Shown: positions 23,882-32,455, counted from the first letter of the stretch. The stretch: 64,000 bases of DNA from Mycolicibacterium baixiangningiae (GCF_016313185.1 NZ_CP066218.1:4278001-4342000), one strand, 5' to 3'. The notes: generated by a model not told the origin, from the letters alone. Program-made: numbers and translations.

Positions 23882-24486
23882 CCCCCAAACACGCCACTCC
23901 CCCAAGGGTTGTCGACGACAAGACCACCGGAGCGATGCTGCCCGCGACGCCACCCTCACCCGCCGCGCCACCCGCCGCGGGTTACGTCGGCTCACTGATC
24001 GCGCTGTTGGTCCTGGCGCTCGGCGTGATCGCGGTACGCGACAGTGCCGTGTCGGCCGGGTGGCTCGACGGGCGCCCGTGGACCCTCAATACCGTCGAGT
24101 GGCTCGACGGCCTGACCTATCAGTGGTGGATGATCCCCCTCGGTGTCATCGCCATCCTGGTCGGCCTGTGGTCGGTGTACAGCGCGCTGCGGCCTCGCCG
24201 CCGCACCGCGCTGCCACTGGCCGCCCGCAGCAGCGTGTGGATCGGCCGGAGCGACCTCGCTCTCGTCGCCACCCGGGCCGCCGAAATGGTGCCCGGTGTC
24301 CTCGGCGCGCGCTCGTCGGCGACCCTTCGCAAGGTCACCGTCACCGTGGTGACCACCGCACATGACCGCGGCCGCGATGCACAACGACTCAAATCGGCCG
24401 TCAGCGCGGCGGTCACCAACTCCCTCGAGTCGGTCATGGCCGCGCCGCCCAAGGTTGTGGTGCGCACGCGAACAGGGGGCCGCTAG
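23878..24486 (+). CDS. Membrane protein with DUF6286-like domain (202 aa)
   Basis: A Pro-rich cytoplasmic leader (~35 aa) is followed by two transmembrane helices (GSLIALLVLALGVIAV near 40-57 and IPLGVIAILVGLWSVYSAL near 88-106) and a soluble C-terminal domain with alternating charge (SDLALVATRAAEMVPGVLGARSSATLRKVTVTVVT) that resembles the Asp23 core. Such proteins accompany actinobacterial Asp23 operons. Probably a second membrane anchor. Overlaps the previous gene by 4 nt and directly abuts the next. Confidence 0.72.
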   Translation: MTPKHATPPRVVDDKTTGAMLPATPPSPAAPPAAGYVGSLIALLVLALGVIAVRDSAVSAGWLDGRPWTLNTVEWLDGLTYQWWMIPLGVIAILVGLWSVYSALRPRRRTALPLAARSSVWIGRSDLALVATRAAEMVPGVLGARSSATLRKVTVTVVTTAHDRGRDAQRLKSAVSAAVTNSLESVMAAPPKVVVRTRTGGR

Positions 24487-25056
24487 ATGACCCGCTTGGC
24501 CAGCACATGGGATCGGTTCGCTGCCCTGGTCTTCGGGCTCGCAGCCATCGTCCTCGGCGCCGGCATGCTGATGTGGGCGACCGACTGGATCCCCGGCACC
24601 CCGGAGTACGTCACGGCGCCCGGCCTGGTGACGGCCGCCGGCACGGCGTGGTGGCCCTGGGCGGTCGGCGCCGTCGGCATCGTGCTCATCCTGCTCGCGC
24701 TGCGGTGGCTTCTCATCCACACCCCCAAGGCGAGGGTCAAGGCTGTGCCGCTCACCAGCGGCCAGGCCGGTGGCAGGGTCAGCGCCGACCTGGGAGCGGT
24801 CGCACACGCCGCAGCCCAGATACTCGAGCAGCACCCCGGCGTGGAATCGGCGAAGGGCAAGGCCGTCATCGACCGGGGCGTACGCACCGTCGACCTCACC
24901 GTGACCGCGCGCTCACCGCTGGATCTCGATGCGCTGCTCGACCCGATCGACACGGTGTGCGCCCAGACCGCCGGAGTTGTCGGCGACCCCGGAATCGCCA
25001 CCCGGACCACCGTGCGCATCGATCACCACCGGCGCAGGGAGCACCGCGTCGAGTAA
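24487..25056 (+). CDS. AmaP-like alkaline shock membrane anchor (189 aa)
   Basis: Two transmembrane helices (FAALVFGLAAIVLGAGMLM near 11-29 and AVGAVGIVLILLALRWLLI near 59-77) enclose a short outer loop, followed by a cytoplasmic domain with an Asp23-like pattern (ADLGAVAHAAAQILEQHPGVESAKGKAVIDRGVRTVDLTVTARSPLDLDALLD). This is the AmaP layout: the protein tethers Asp23 to the membrane. Last gene of the operon; it converges on prfC with 13 nt between stops. Confidence 0.78.
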   Translation: MTRLASTWDRFAALVFGLAAIVLGAGMLMWATDWIPGTPEYVTAPGLVTAAGTAWWPWAVGAVGIVLILLALRWLLIHTPKARVKAVPLTSGQAGGRVSADLGAVAHAAAQILEQHPGVESAKGKAVIDRGVRTVDLTVTARSPLDLDALLDPIDTVCAQTAGVVGDPGIATRTTVRIDHHRRREHRVE

Positions 25057-25069
25057 CGCCGGGACGGGA

Positions 25070-26707
25070 CTACTCGCCCGCCGCCACCAATGAGCGCAGG
25101 TGCACGTCGGGATGGTCGCGTTCGATGTTCTCGAGGCGCCATCTCGTCGAGAACACCGCGAGGACGACTCCGTCGGTTCGGGTGAACACCTCCACCGAAG
25201 CTTGCTTCTGCAAGATCTCGACATCGGCGGGGTCGGCAGCTCGGGCCACCGTGTACGGCAGTGGCTCGAGCGAAATCGGCGCACCGAACTCGCCGGCCAT
25301 CCGATGGCTGGCCACCTCGAACTGCATCGGCCCGACAGCGGCGAACACCGGCGCCTGGTCGCCGCGCCGGTCCGAACGCAGCACCTGGACGACGCCCTCC
25401 TGGTCCAACTGCTCGATCCCTTTACGGAACTGCTTGTGCTTGCTGGGGTCGGTGCCCCGCGCGACCGCGAAATGCTCCGGCGAGAAGCTCGGTATCGGCG
25501 GGTACTGCACAGGGATGTCCCGATAGAGGGTGTCACCCGGACGCAACGAAGCGGCGTTGGCAAGTCCGATGACATCCCCCGGCCAGGCGGTGGCGAGGGT
25601 CGATCGCTGCTGACCGAAAACCGATTGCGCGTACTTGGTGACGAACGGCTTGCCGGTGGCGGCGTGCGTCAGGACCTCGCCGCGTTCGAAGGTGCCCGAG
25701 CACACGCGGGCATAGGCGATCCGGTCGCGGTGCGCGGAGTCCATACCCGCCTGGACTTTGAACACGAACGCGCTGAACGGTGCGGTGGCTTCGCGGCGGT
25801 TGCCGTCGATGTCGAGTTGACCGCTCGGCGGCGGTGCCAATTGGGCGAGCACATCGAGAAGTTGGTTGACACCGAAGTTGAGGATGGCCGAGGTGAACAG
25901 CACCGGCGTCGATGTACAGCGGAGGAACGAGTCCCGATCGAAGTCGGCGCCGTCGGCACTGAGCAGCTCGGATTCTTCGGTGGCGTTGGTCCAGTCGGTT
26001 CCTGCGATCTCCTGGGCGACCGAGGCATCGAGGTGTTCTTCGGGAGCGGCGGTGGCACCACCCGCGGTGCGGGTGTACTTGATGTATGTGCCGGTACGCC
26101 GGTCGAGAACACCCTTGAAGTCACCGGCGATGCCGACCGGCCAGGTCAACGGCGTGGTCTGCAGCTGAATGCGCTCGTGGATCTCGTCCATCAACTCCAA
26201 GGCGTGGCGACCCGGCCGGTCCCATTTGTTGATCACCGTGATGATGGGGATACCGCGATGGCGGCAGACCTGGAAGAGCTTCAGCGTCTGCGGTTCGAGG
26301 CCTTTCGCGGCGTCGATCAGCATCACCGCGGCATCGACGGCGGTCAGCACCCGGTAGGTGTCTTCGGAGAAGTCGGCGTGGCCCGGGGTGTCGAGCAGGT
26401 TGATGATGCAGGTGTCGCCGCTGTGCGTCTTGTAGGGGAACTGCAAGGCCGTCGAGGTGATCGAGATGCCGCGGGCCTTCTCCATCTCCATCCAGTCCGA
26501 GACCGTGGCGCGCCGACCCGCCTTCCCGTGGATCGCACCCGCCTCGGTGATCGCCTTGGCGTGCAGAACCAGCGCCTCGGTCAACGTGGACTTGCCGGCA
26601 TCGGGGTGGCTGATCACCGCGAACGTCCTGCGACGTCGCGCTTCTGCGGAGATGCGGTCTGCCTGCGGCCCGGTGGCCGTCGACACACCTGCGGCGGTAT
26701 CTGTCAT
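25070..26707 (-). CDS. prfC: Peptide chain release factor 3
   Basis: The protein is 545 aa. It has the RF3 GTPase G domain: HPDAGKSTLTEALV (P-loop) near 34-47, RGISITSTALQF (switch I), DTPGHADFSEDTYR (G3), NKWDRPGR (G4). The RF3-specific C-terminal domains follow (VKPFVTKYAQSVFGQQR-like segment, VGPMQFEVASHRMAGEFGAPISLEPLPYTVAR). It recycles RF1/RF2 from the ribosome after termination and is a soluble cytoplasmic protein. Standalone gene. Confidence 0.96.
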   Translation of the reverse strand: MTDTAAGVSTATGPQADRISAEARRRRTFAVISHPDAGKSTLTEALVLHAKAITEAGAIHGKAGRRATVSDWMEMEKARGISITSTALQFPYKTHSGDTCIINLLDTPGHADFSEDTYRVLTAVDAAVMLIDAAKGLEPQTLKLFQVCRHRGIPIITVINKWDRPGRHALELMDEIHERIQLQTTPLTWPVGIAGDFKGVLDRRTGTYIKYTRTAGGATAAPEEHLDASVAQEIAGTDWTNATEESELLSADGADFDRDSFLRCTSTPVLFTSAILNFGVNQLLDVLAQLAPPPSGQLDIDGNRREATAPFSAFVFKVQAGMDSAHRDRIAYARVCSGTFERGEVLTHAATGKPFVTKYAQSVFGQQRSTLATAWPGDVIGLANAASLRPGDTLYRDIPVQYPPIPSFSPEHFAVARGTDPSKHKQFRKGIEQLDQEGVVQVLRSDRRGDQAPVFAAVGPMQFEVASHRMAGEFGAPISLEPLPYTVARAADPADVEILQKQASVEVFTRTDGVVLAVFSTRWRLENIERDHPDVHLRSLVAAGE

Positions 26708-26794
26708 TGCACAGCCGATTTTATTGGCCGGAGCGCTGAAACGATAATCGCAGCCCTGCGGCCTGCGCCCCGCGGGAGCGTGGAGGATGGTCGC

Positions 26795-27220
26795 GTGCCG
26801 CCGGAACGCAGCGTGACCCTCGAGGCGCTGGGAGCGTGGGTCATCAAGTGCAACCCCCGCAAGACGTCGCTGAGCCCGATGTGCGCCGCCGGCGAGGCCA
26901 AGCCGTCCTGGTGCATTGCCGACAATTACCGTTCGCGCCTCATCCGGCCAGGCCAGCGAGTCCTGTTCTGGGTGTCAGCGCACCCCCGCCGGGGAATCTG
27001 GGGCGCGGGTCGGATCACCGGGGACCCGTCCGTCGCGGACGGTCAGCTGCATGTGCCGGTCCGCATCCCCTTGTTCGCCGAGCCACTCACCGCCGCGACG
27101 CTGTCCGCACTACCGGGTCTGTGCTCGATGGAGGTGTTCCGCTCGCCCCAGCAAGCCAATCCGTCCTGGGTGAACGCGCGAGAACTGGCACTGATCGAAC
27201 CACTGCTGCCGTCGGCCTGA
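26795..27220 (+). CDS. EVE/PUA-fold domain protein (141 aa)
   Basis: GTG at 26795 with GGAGGATGG upstream. LGAWVIKCNPRKTSLSPM near the start, RPGQRVLFWVSAHPRRGIWGAGRITGDP in the middle and VPVRIPLFAEPLTAATL near the end are typical EVE-domain features; the aromatic pocket of such domains binds modified bases. Diverges from prfC. Function in this organism is not known; a link with nucleic-acid modification sensing is family-level inference. Confidence 0.75.
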   Translation: MPPERSVTLEALGAWVIKCNPRKTSLSPMCAAGEAKPSWCIADNYRSRLIRPGQRVLFWVSAHPRRGIWGAGRITGDPSVADGQLHVPVRIPLFAEPLTAATLSALPGLCSMEVFRSPQQANPSWVNARELALIEPLLPSA

Positions 27221-27234
27221 GGGTCATCGAACCC

Positions 27235-28845
27235 CTATGGCCGTTGGGGTCCGGGGTGGTCCAACGGGATTCTGGCGGCCACCGTTGTTCCGCCACCCGA
27301 CCGGCTACAGATGTCGAGACGGCCGTCGACGGCTTCGACGCGATCCTTGAGTCCGATGAGTCCGGAACCGCCGCCGACGGTGGCGCCGCCGATTCCGTCG
27401 TCGGCGATGGTCAGATGGAGTTCGTTGTCCCCGGTGGCGGCGCGCACGGTCACCTGAGATGCATGCGCATGCTTGGCGGCATTCGTCAGAGACTCCGCCA
27501 CGACGTAGTACGCCGCGACCTCGACATGTTGTGGCAATCTCGCGTGGACACTCAGGTCGAGCGCCACCCGAACGGGCGAGCGACGGCTCAGCGTCTTGAT
27601 CGCGGGGCCGAGTCCGCCCCTCGACAGAATGGCCGGGTGGATCCCCCGCGAGAGCTCCCGGAGATTCTCCGCGATCTCCGTGAGTCCGGAGACAACCTGC
27701 GACAGCTGGTCGCTCAGCGCCTGCTGGTCGGGCGGTACGGACGCCTGCACACCGCGAACGTGAAGCCCCAGTGCGACGACGCGCTGCTGTGCACCGTCGT
27801 GAAGGTCCCGTTCGAATTGACGCCGAGCCTGATCGGCGGCGGTGACGATCCGAGCGCGGGACGCGGTGAGTTCGGCGCGCGTTTCGGCGTTGGCGATGGC
27901 GGTGGCGACGAGGTCGGCGAAGTCTCCGATCCGCTGTTCGGTGCCGGCCGGAAGTGGTTCGGGCAGCGCCGATCCCACGATCACGGCGCCCCACACCCGA
28001 CCGCCCACGACGATGGGCGCCCCCACCGCGGACCGTAATCCCAGTCGCCTCACACGCTCAGCGATCGGGCCGGCAGCGTCGTCGAGGCAGTCCATCCGCG
28101 CGGGACGGCCCCCTCGCCGAATGAGGGCAGCGACGTTGTCGCCCTCCAACACGAGGTGCTCTCCGGTGAGCATCATCGCGTTGCCGTGTTCGTCGCGGGT
28201 GCCGACGACGACCGTGGCACCACCGACCGTGTAGCGCAACAAGACGACGTTGTGAATCCCGAGACCTCGGGAGAGTTCGGCGACAGCTGCCGGATACACC
28301 TCGGCCGGAGCCACGCCGCGCGCGACAAGCGTCGCCACGCGGCGAAGCGCGGACTGCTGCTCGGCCAATGCTCCGGCGAGTGACGCCGCGACGTCTGCTT
28401 CGCGGCGACGCTGTTCGGCTTCGGTGGCTCGCAACCGCGCTTGCCTGCCGAGGAGGTTGGCTGACAACGCGACCGGGAGGAACACCAGGACCGCTATGAA
28501 GTCTTCGAACCCGTCGGCGACCAGAGTTCCACCCTGCTCGGTGTGGAAGTAGAAGTACACCGAGGCGCTGGCCATCGAGGTCGCCACCGACAAGCCGAGG
28601 CCCCACAGAGCGGACACCACCAGCACGCCGAGGAGGAAAAGCGCCCCGTAGGCGTGCACAGACGACATCTGTTTGAGCCAGTAGACCAAGAGTGTCTCGA
28701 CGGCGATGAACCCCGCGGCGACCACGATTCCCACGGCGATCGGCGCCGGTGTCGGCCGCAGGATCAGGCTCAGCAGTCCTTCACGTGACGATGGGGGTGG
28801 CGACTCCGCCGCACGCGGTGCCGCCGGGTGTTGCGCAGTGTGCAC
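27235..28845 (-). CDS. Orphan sensor histidine kinase (DUF4118-GAF-HisKA_3-HATPase)
   Basis: The protein is 536 aa from a GTG at 28845. Four transmembrane helices between ~35 and 130 form a KdpD-like DUF4118 module, followed by a helical linker rich in Ala/Glu and a GAF domain (~165-325, with VGAPIVVGGRVWGAVIVGS). The HisKA_3 dimerisation helix carries FERDLHDGAQQRVVALGLHV (phospho-acceptor His near 364). The HATPase domain has AAYYVVAESLTNAAKHAHA and DDGIGGA, GSGLIGLKDRV. No response regulator gene adjoins it, so its partner is elsewhere. Expressed separately from the DUF4873 gene. Confidence 0.9.
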   Translation of the reverse strand: MHTAQHPAAPRAAESPPPSSREGLLSLILRPTPAPIAVGIVVAAGFIAVETLLVYWLKQMSSVHAYGALFLLGVLVVSALWGLGLSVATSMASASVYFYFHTEQGGTLVADGFEDFIAVLVFLPVALSANLLGRQARLRATEAEQRRREADVAASLAGALAEQQSALRRVATLVARGVAPAEVYPAAVAELSRGLGIHNVVLLRYTVGGATVVVGTRDEHGNAMMLTGEHLVLEGDNVAALIRRGGRPARMDCLDDAAGPIAERVRRLGLRSAVGAPIVVGGRVWGAVIVGSALPEPLPAGTEQRIGDFADLVATAIANAETRAELTASRARIVTAADQARRQFERDLHDGAQQRVVALGLHVRGVQASVPPDQQALSDQLSQVVSGLTEIAENLRELSRGIHPAILSRGGLGPAIKTLSRRSPVRVALDLSVHARLPQHVEVAAYYVVAESLTNAAKHAHASQVTVRAATGDNELHLTIADDGIGGATVGGGSGLIGLKDRVEAVDGRLDICSRSGGGTTVAARIPLDHPGPQRP

Positions 28846-28944
28846 TAGTCGACCTCGCCTTCACGCGGTCAAACGGAAATCTCCCGCCGGAAATTTCCGA
28901 GCGTCAGGCGTCGTCCCCGCGCACGGCGGCCGCGGGGGCACACC

Positions 28945-29253
28945 TCATGCTGGCGAGAGGTCGTACGGCGGGGTCCCCACGCCGCTGACCATGAGTTGGC
29001 CGGACGGGATCCTCTCGACCAGTCGCACTGTGGCGCTGCGGTTCTCGATCCACAGCTGCGCCGGCTTGCCCGTCTGGACATCCTCGGGCGCTCCGTAAGC
29101 CAGCCCCTGCCAGTGATATCGCCCATCGATCGGGTTGAGGTGACCGGTCAGCCGGACCCGGACCGGGCAGCGCGCACCGGCGACGTCCAGTTCGGCGTCG
29201 CCGTCGAACACCCCGCTCTCGTCGAGGGTCACAGAAAGTTGCTGCGCTTCCAC
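28945..29253 (-). CDS. DUF4873 domain protein (102 aa)
   Basis: GTG at 29253 lying 25 nt inside the end of the AurF-like gene, so translationally coupled. VRVRLTGHLNPIDGRYHWQGLAYG and the C-terminal VSGVGTPPYDL match DUF4873, a beta-sandwich-like domain often found beside or fused to flavin monooxygenases and diiron enzymes in mycobacteria. Likely accessory to the AurF-like protein; molecular role unknown. Confidence 0.8.
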   Translation of the reverse strand: MEAQQLSVTLDESGVFDGDAELDVAGARCPVRVRLTGHLNPIDGRYHWQGLAYGAPEDVQTGKPAQLWIENRSATVRLVERIPSGQLMVSGVGTPPYDLSPA

Positions 29254-30134
29254 ATCCGCCGGCCGATCCGGCTCATCAGCCCGACGTCCTCGAGGAACGC
29301 CGCCAGCGGGGCGAATCCGGTTCGCATCGACTCGTGGAAATAGGGGTTGCTGCGGGCCTGTCGGCGGGCCTCCTGGGCGTCGAGCCCGGCGCGTCGGTAT
29401 ACGGCGGGGTTGGTGAACAGGTAGCGGTAGAACGGGCCACCGGCACCATGGACCGTGGCGAGCAGATACCGGTTGACGGGCCGCATGTTTGGGACGTCCC
29501 GGCGGGCGCCGTCGCGGGCGAACTGAATGTGCCGCGCCTCCTCGGTGACGTGGATCCGCATGACGCGCCGCACGATCGGCTGCACGTCCGGGTCGTCGAG
29601 GATCTGCCGCTGCAACGCATCGAAGATCTCCTCACCGACGAGCGCGGCGATCCACAGCACCGACTTCTGGAACGCCAGCGGCAACATGTTGATGATCATG
29701 CGTTGAAACCGCTTGGGTTGGAACGGCTTACCGCCGACGGCCTCGATCGTGCGACCGAACATGACCATGTGGCGGGTCTCGTCACCCAGTTCGGTCAGTG
29801 AGTAGTGGGTCGAGGCCGACGTGCAATCGGCGTGCATGAGCCCGCGCAGCAGCGCCTGGTTGAGGATGTTCTCGAACCACACGCCGGCGGACAGCAGGTT
29901 GATGAATTCCTGGCGCGACAGCTCGATCTGCTGTTCGCGGGTCATCTCCGCCCACATCGGTGTGCCGTACAGCGACACCACCCGCGGCGGCAGGAAGAAC
30001 TTGTCGGCGACAACGGGGGCTTCCCAGTCGATGTCGACCACCGGGGCGTACGACTTCTTGGCCGACCCCCGCAACAGCCGCTCCGAGAATTCGTCGCGAC
30101 TGGGCGATGTCCCCGTCGATGGAGCCATGGCCAT
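29229..30134 (-). CDS. AurF-like diiron oxygenase family protein (301 aa)
   Basis: ATG at 30134 with AGGAGG 6 nt upstream. A helical-bundle protein with diiron ligand patterns: ENILNQALLRGLMH near 100, SLTELGDETRHMVMFG near 126-141, EEIFDAL near 182, and RIHVTEEARHIQFARDGAR near 208-226. These are the Glu/His motifs of the AurF (p-aminobenzoate N-oxygenase) family. Mycobacterial members are often annotated metal-dependent hydrolase; the substrate is unknown. It diverges from a TetR regulator across an inverted repeat. Confidence 0.82.
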   Translation of the reverse strand: MAMAPSTGTSPSRDEFSERLLRGSAKKSYAPVVDIDWEAPVVADKFFLPPRVVSLYGTPMWAEMTREQQIELSRQEFINLLSAGVWFENILNQALLRGLMHADCTSASTHYSLTELGDETRHMVMFGRTIEAVGGKPFQPKRFQRMIINMLPLAFQKSVLWIAALVGEEIFDALQRQILDDPDVQPIVRRVMRIHVTEEARHIQFARDGARRDVPNMRPVNRYLLATVHGAGGPFYRYLFTNPAVYRRAGLDAQEARRQARSNPYFHESMRTGFAPLAAFLEDVGLMSRIGRRMWKRSNFL

Positions 30135-30202
30135 GAGGAGCCTCCTGCTGTTGGTGAATGTCGAGGCACAGGCGTTGAGCGCCGAGCGCCATGGATACGA
30201 AA

Positions 30203-30227
30203 GATACATTCTTGGTTCGTTTGTATC
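30203..30227. promoter_or_regulatory. Inverted repeat GATACA-N13-TGTATC in the AurF/TetR divergent region
   Basis: A perfect 6-bp inverted repeat with a 13-bp spacer in the 168-nt gap between the divergent genes, with a further GATACGAA at 30194 and TTCG at 30216. This region is clearly A+T richer than its surroundings. It is a candidate operator for the TetR protein encoded at 30303. Confidence 0.55.
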
Positions 30228-30302
30228 AATAGTCTCTGCGCAGGCTTTAGACTGCCGTCGTCGACCGTCGCCCAAAGAGCGGTCCATGTCGAGGAGACAC
30301 CG

Positions 30303-30935
30303 ATGCAGTACAGCGGCCTGCTCGCCAAGGCGGTGCAGCGTTTCGGGTCACCGACGGCGGAAGGCAACGCCGAACGGATCCTTGACGCGGCGCTCAAACA
30401 GTTCGAGTTGTTCGGGATCCGCCGTACGACCGTGGAGGACATCACCCGTCGCTCCGGGTTGGCGCGCGTCACGCTGTACCGGAACTTCGCGAACAAGGAC
30501 GCCATCGTCGAGGCGGTGCTGCTGCGGGAACTCGAGCGCTTCCTCTCCGACCTCGCCGCCGAGGCCGGCGGGTACGCCGAAGCGGAAGACAAGCTGGTCG
30601 AAGGGTTCGTGTTCACGCTGACCACGCTGCGTGGCCACGCCCTGCTGCAGCGGCTGCTCGCCACCGAGCCGGAGACCGTGTTGCCGTTCCTGACCATCGA
30701 GGGCGACGGCGTCGTCCGGACCGCCTCGTCCTTCCTCGCCCATCAACTGGCCGTTGCCCTGCCCGACGACAGTCGCACGCAGCTCGAGCTGCTCGAGGTC
30801 GCCGAGGTCACCGTCCGGGTCATCGTGTCGTTCGTGCTGACGCCATCGCAGAACGTCGCCCTCGGCGACGACGACGCCGCCCGATCGTTCGCGCGCCGGT
30901 ACCTCGTCCCCCCGCTGCTGGGGTTGACGCGCTAG
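30303..30935 (+). CDS. TetR-family transcriptional regulator (210 aa)
   Basis: The N-terminal TetR helix-turn-helix spans residues ~20-66 (NAERILDAALKQFELFGIRRTTVEDITRRSGLARVTLYRNFANKDAIVEAV). A variable helical ligand-binding domain follows, with several aliphatic segments. GAGGAGACACCG precedes the ATG. Its divergent position next to the AurF-like operon indicates that it represses that operon and itself; the ligand is unknown. Confidence 0.9.
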   Translation: MQYSGLLAKAVQRFGSPTAEGNAERILDAALKQFELFGIRRTTVEDITRRSGLARVTLYRNFANKDAIVEAVLLRELERFLSDLAAEAGGYAEAEDKLVEGFVFTLTTLRGHALLQRLLATEPETVLPFLTIEGDGVVRTASSFLAHQLAVALPDDSRTQLELLEVAEVTVRVIVSFVLTPSQNVALGDDDAARSFARRYLVPPLLGLTR

Positions 30936-30981
30936 GGGCGGCGACTGCGCGAGCCTCGCGGTGGTTCAAACCCGCGGGGAT

Positions 30982-31022
30982 CTACCATCACAATGGTAGC
31001 GTTATGGTATGCGGACTACCAT
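30982..31022. promoter_or_regulatory. Paired vapBC operators, the second across the start codon
   Basis: Two palindromes occur in tandem: CTACCAT-N4-ATGGTAG (30982-30999) and ATGGTA-N7-TACCAT (31004-31022). The second covers the vapB ATG at 31009 itself. Both have the same core hexamer, so the VapBC complex probably binds both and represses transcription, with the second site also able to affect initiation. Confidence 0.7.
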
Positions 31023-31242
31023 CGATAAGGCTGGTCGCGTCGTCATCCCGAAGGCACTCCGCGAGAAATCCGGCATCTCCGCCGGCGAAGTGGAGATCAC
31101 GCTCGACGGGTCCGCGATCCGCATCCAGAGCATTGCCGCCGACAACCTCGTCGAAGAGGACGGGCTGCTCCTGCTTCCACCGGGCGGGCCTGAGCTTGAC
31201 GATGATGCGGTGCGGGAGTTGCGGCTTGGCGACCAACGCTGA
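31009..31242 (+). CDS. VapB-type antitoxin, AbrB/MazE fold (77 aa)
   Basis: The AbrB-type swapped-hairpin DNA-binding domain is at residues 1-45 (TTIDKAGRVVIPKALREKSGISAGEVEITLDGSAIRI). A more acidic C-terminus (DNLVEEDGLLLLPPGGPELDDDAV) fits the toxin groove. It is essentially leaderless or has a very short leader: the start lies within the operator. Overlaps the toxin gene by 17 nt. It neutralises VapC and autoregulates the operon. Confidence 0.85.
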   Translation: MRTTIDKAGRVVIPKALREKSGISAGEVEITLDGSAIRIQSIAADNLVEEDGLLLLPPGGPELDDDAVRELRLGDQR

Positions 31243-31660
31243 ACACGTACTCCTCGACACCAGCGCGGCGTTGGCACTAGCCCAGCGCGAAAACCCATTC
31301 CATCAAGCCGCCCGAGCAAGACTGCTCGCGTGTAGCCGAGGGATGTCCGGGCATGCTGCGTTCGAATTGTTGTCAGTCTTGACCCGACTTCCGGCGCCGC
31401 ACCGTCTCAGTCCGACCGCAGCCCTACGCCTGCAGCAGACAAATTTTCCGGAGTCGCGCTTTCTGTCGCCGGCCGATACGGCGAAACTGTTGGCGGAACT
31501 GGTCGAAGCACGATTGACCGGCGGGGCGATTTACGACGGCCTGGTCGGTGCAGCCGCCCGACAGCACAGGCGGACCCTCATCACGTGCGATCGGCGGGCC
31601 GAACCGACCTATCGCATGCTGGGCGTCAGCTACGAGTTGCTCTCGCCAGTTTCCCGCTGA
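31226..31660 (+). CDS. VapC-type PIN-domain ribonuclease toxin (144 aa)
   Basis: TTG at 31226 with GGGAG about 8 nt upstream. The four acidic PIN residues are visible: LLDTSAAL (Asp near 10), AAFELLSVL (Glu near 46), AIYDGLVGAAA (Asp near 101) and LITCDRRAE (Asp near 120). These coordinate Mg2+ for site-specific cleavage of tRNA or rRNA in the family. Co-transcribed and overlapping with the antitoxin. Length and motifs are intact, so it is probably functional. Confidence 0.85.
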   Translation: MATNAEHVLLDTSAALALAQRENPFHQAARARLLACSRGMSGHAAFELLSVLTRLPAPHRLSPTAALRLQQTNFPESRFLSPADTAKLLAELVEARLTGGAIYDGLVGAAARQHRRTLITCDRRAEPTYRMLGVSYELLSPVSR

Positions 31661-32208
31661 ATCAGTCGAGCTCGTGCCGGCCGAAGTTCTTCCGCCGTGG
31701 TGGATCACGGTGGGTTCAGCAGGGCCGCCGACCACCTGCTGGTGGCGCAGCCCTCGCTCTCTCTCGTCACGATGCCGTCGCCGGGGATGGAACCGTTGAC
31801 GACGATTCTCACACCTTCGCCCAAAGCATCCCGGCGTGACGGTCAACGCGGAGGAGGGTGATCATGATGACTCCATCCCGCCCGTCGCCGCCTCGGCGCC
31901 ATTGCATCGGCGACCGCGAGCTCTCCACGACGGGTTCGTTGTCAGGATTGGCCGCTCATCGGGCGACGGAAGCCGACGGAGTACGCGGCACGTCGCTGTC
32001 AGCGTGTCGAGGTCCGAGCGGAGTTCGACCGATCTCCGGCCCAGCGGGCCCGAGTCCATACGTCGATTGTGGCACCGGCGGGTGCCGGGCTCAACGACGG
32101 CAATAACGGGGCGGAGGTCACCTCGGAGTCACGTCCCATCTGCGTGCTGGACGGGAGGTGTGCTTCGTGCCACCGTGGACACGACCGCATTGTTCGAGGA
32201 GGTGCTGC
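31661..32208. other. 550-nt region with no convincing gene
   Basis: Between vapC and the 52-aa gene nothing is clearly coding. A strong ribosome-like sequence (GGAGGAGGGTGATC) precedes ATG ATG at 31864, and the frame runs to 32106. The deduced 81-aa product is Ser/Pro/Arg/Gly-rich without recognisable folds, so it may be spurious or a decayed gene. No repeats or hairpins stand out. Confidence 0.4.
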
Positions 32209-32367
32209 ATGGAGCAGACTCAGCAGAGCCCGGCCCATCAGGAGTGTCCCGACTGTCACGCGCTCACGGCAGACTTGGCGGCGCATAAGCAGTGGCATTC
32301 CAGGCTTGTCCACGACATCGCCACCGCGGTCGACAAAGACGCCAAACGCCGCATAGGCGCTCAATAG
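32209..32367 (+). CDS. Small CxxC protein (52 aa)
   Basis: ATG at 32209 with GAGGAGGTG 4-5 nt upstream, a very good ribosome site. The peptide is hydrophilic, with CPDCHALTADLAAHKQWHSRLVHDIATAVD: a CxxCH pair and two further His could bind a metal, and the rest is predicted helix. No homologue recognised with certainty. It is the third smallest gene in the window and stands alone 88 nt ahead of the PBP gene. Confidence 0.6.
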   Translation: MEQTQQSPAHQECPDCHALTADLAAHKQWHSRLVHDIATAVDKDAKRRIGAQ

Positions 32368-32455
32368 CGAGGCCGACCTCAGCGAGAAGCCACGGCGTTT
32401 TGCGAGTCCCGCGCAATCCGCTGTCAGGTCCCGCGAACCGTCCTAAGCTGACGCT

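Noticed and set aside
31858..32106. Frame of 82 codons with a strong ribosome-like sequence
   Set aside because: Product is low-complexity and unlike any fold; kept only as a note in the gene-free region.
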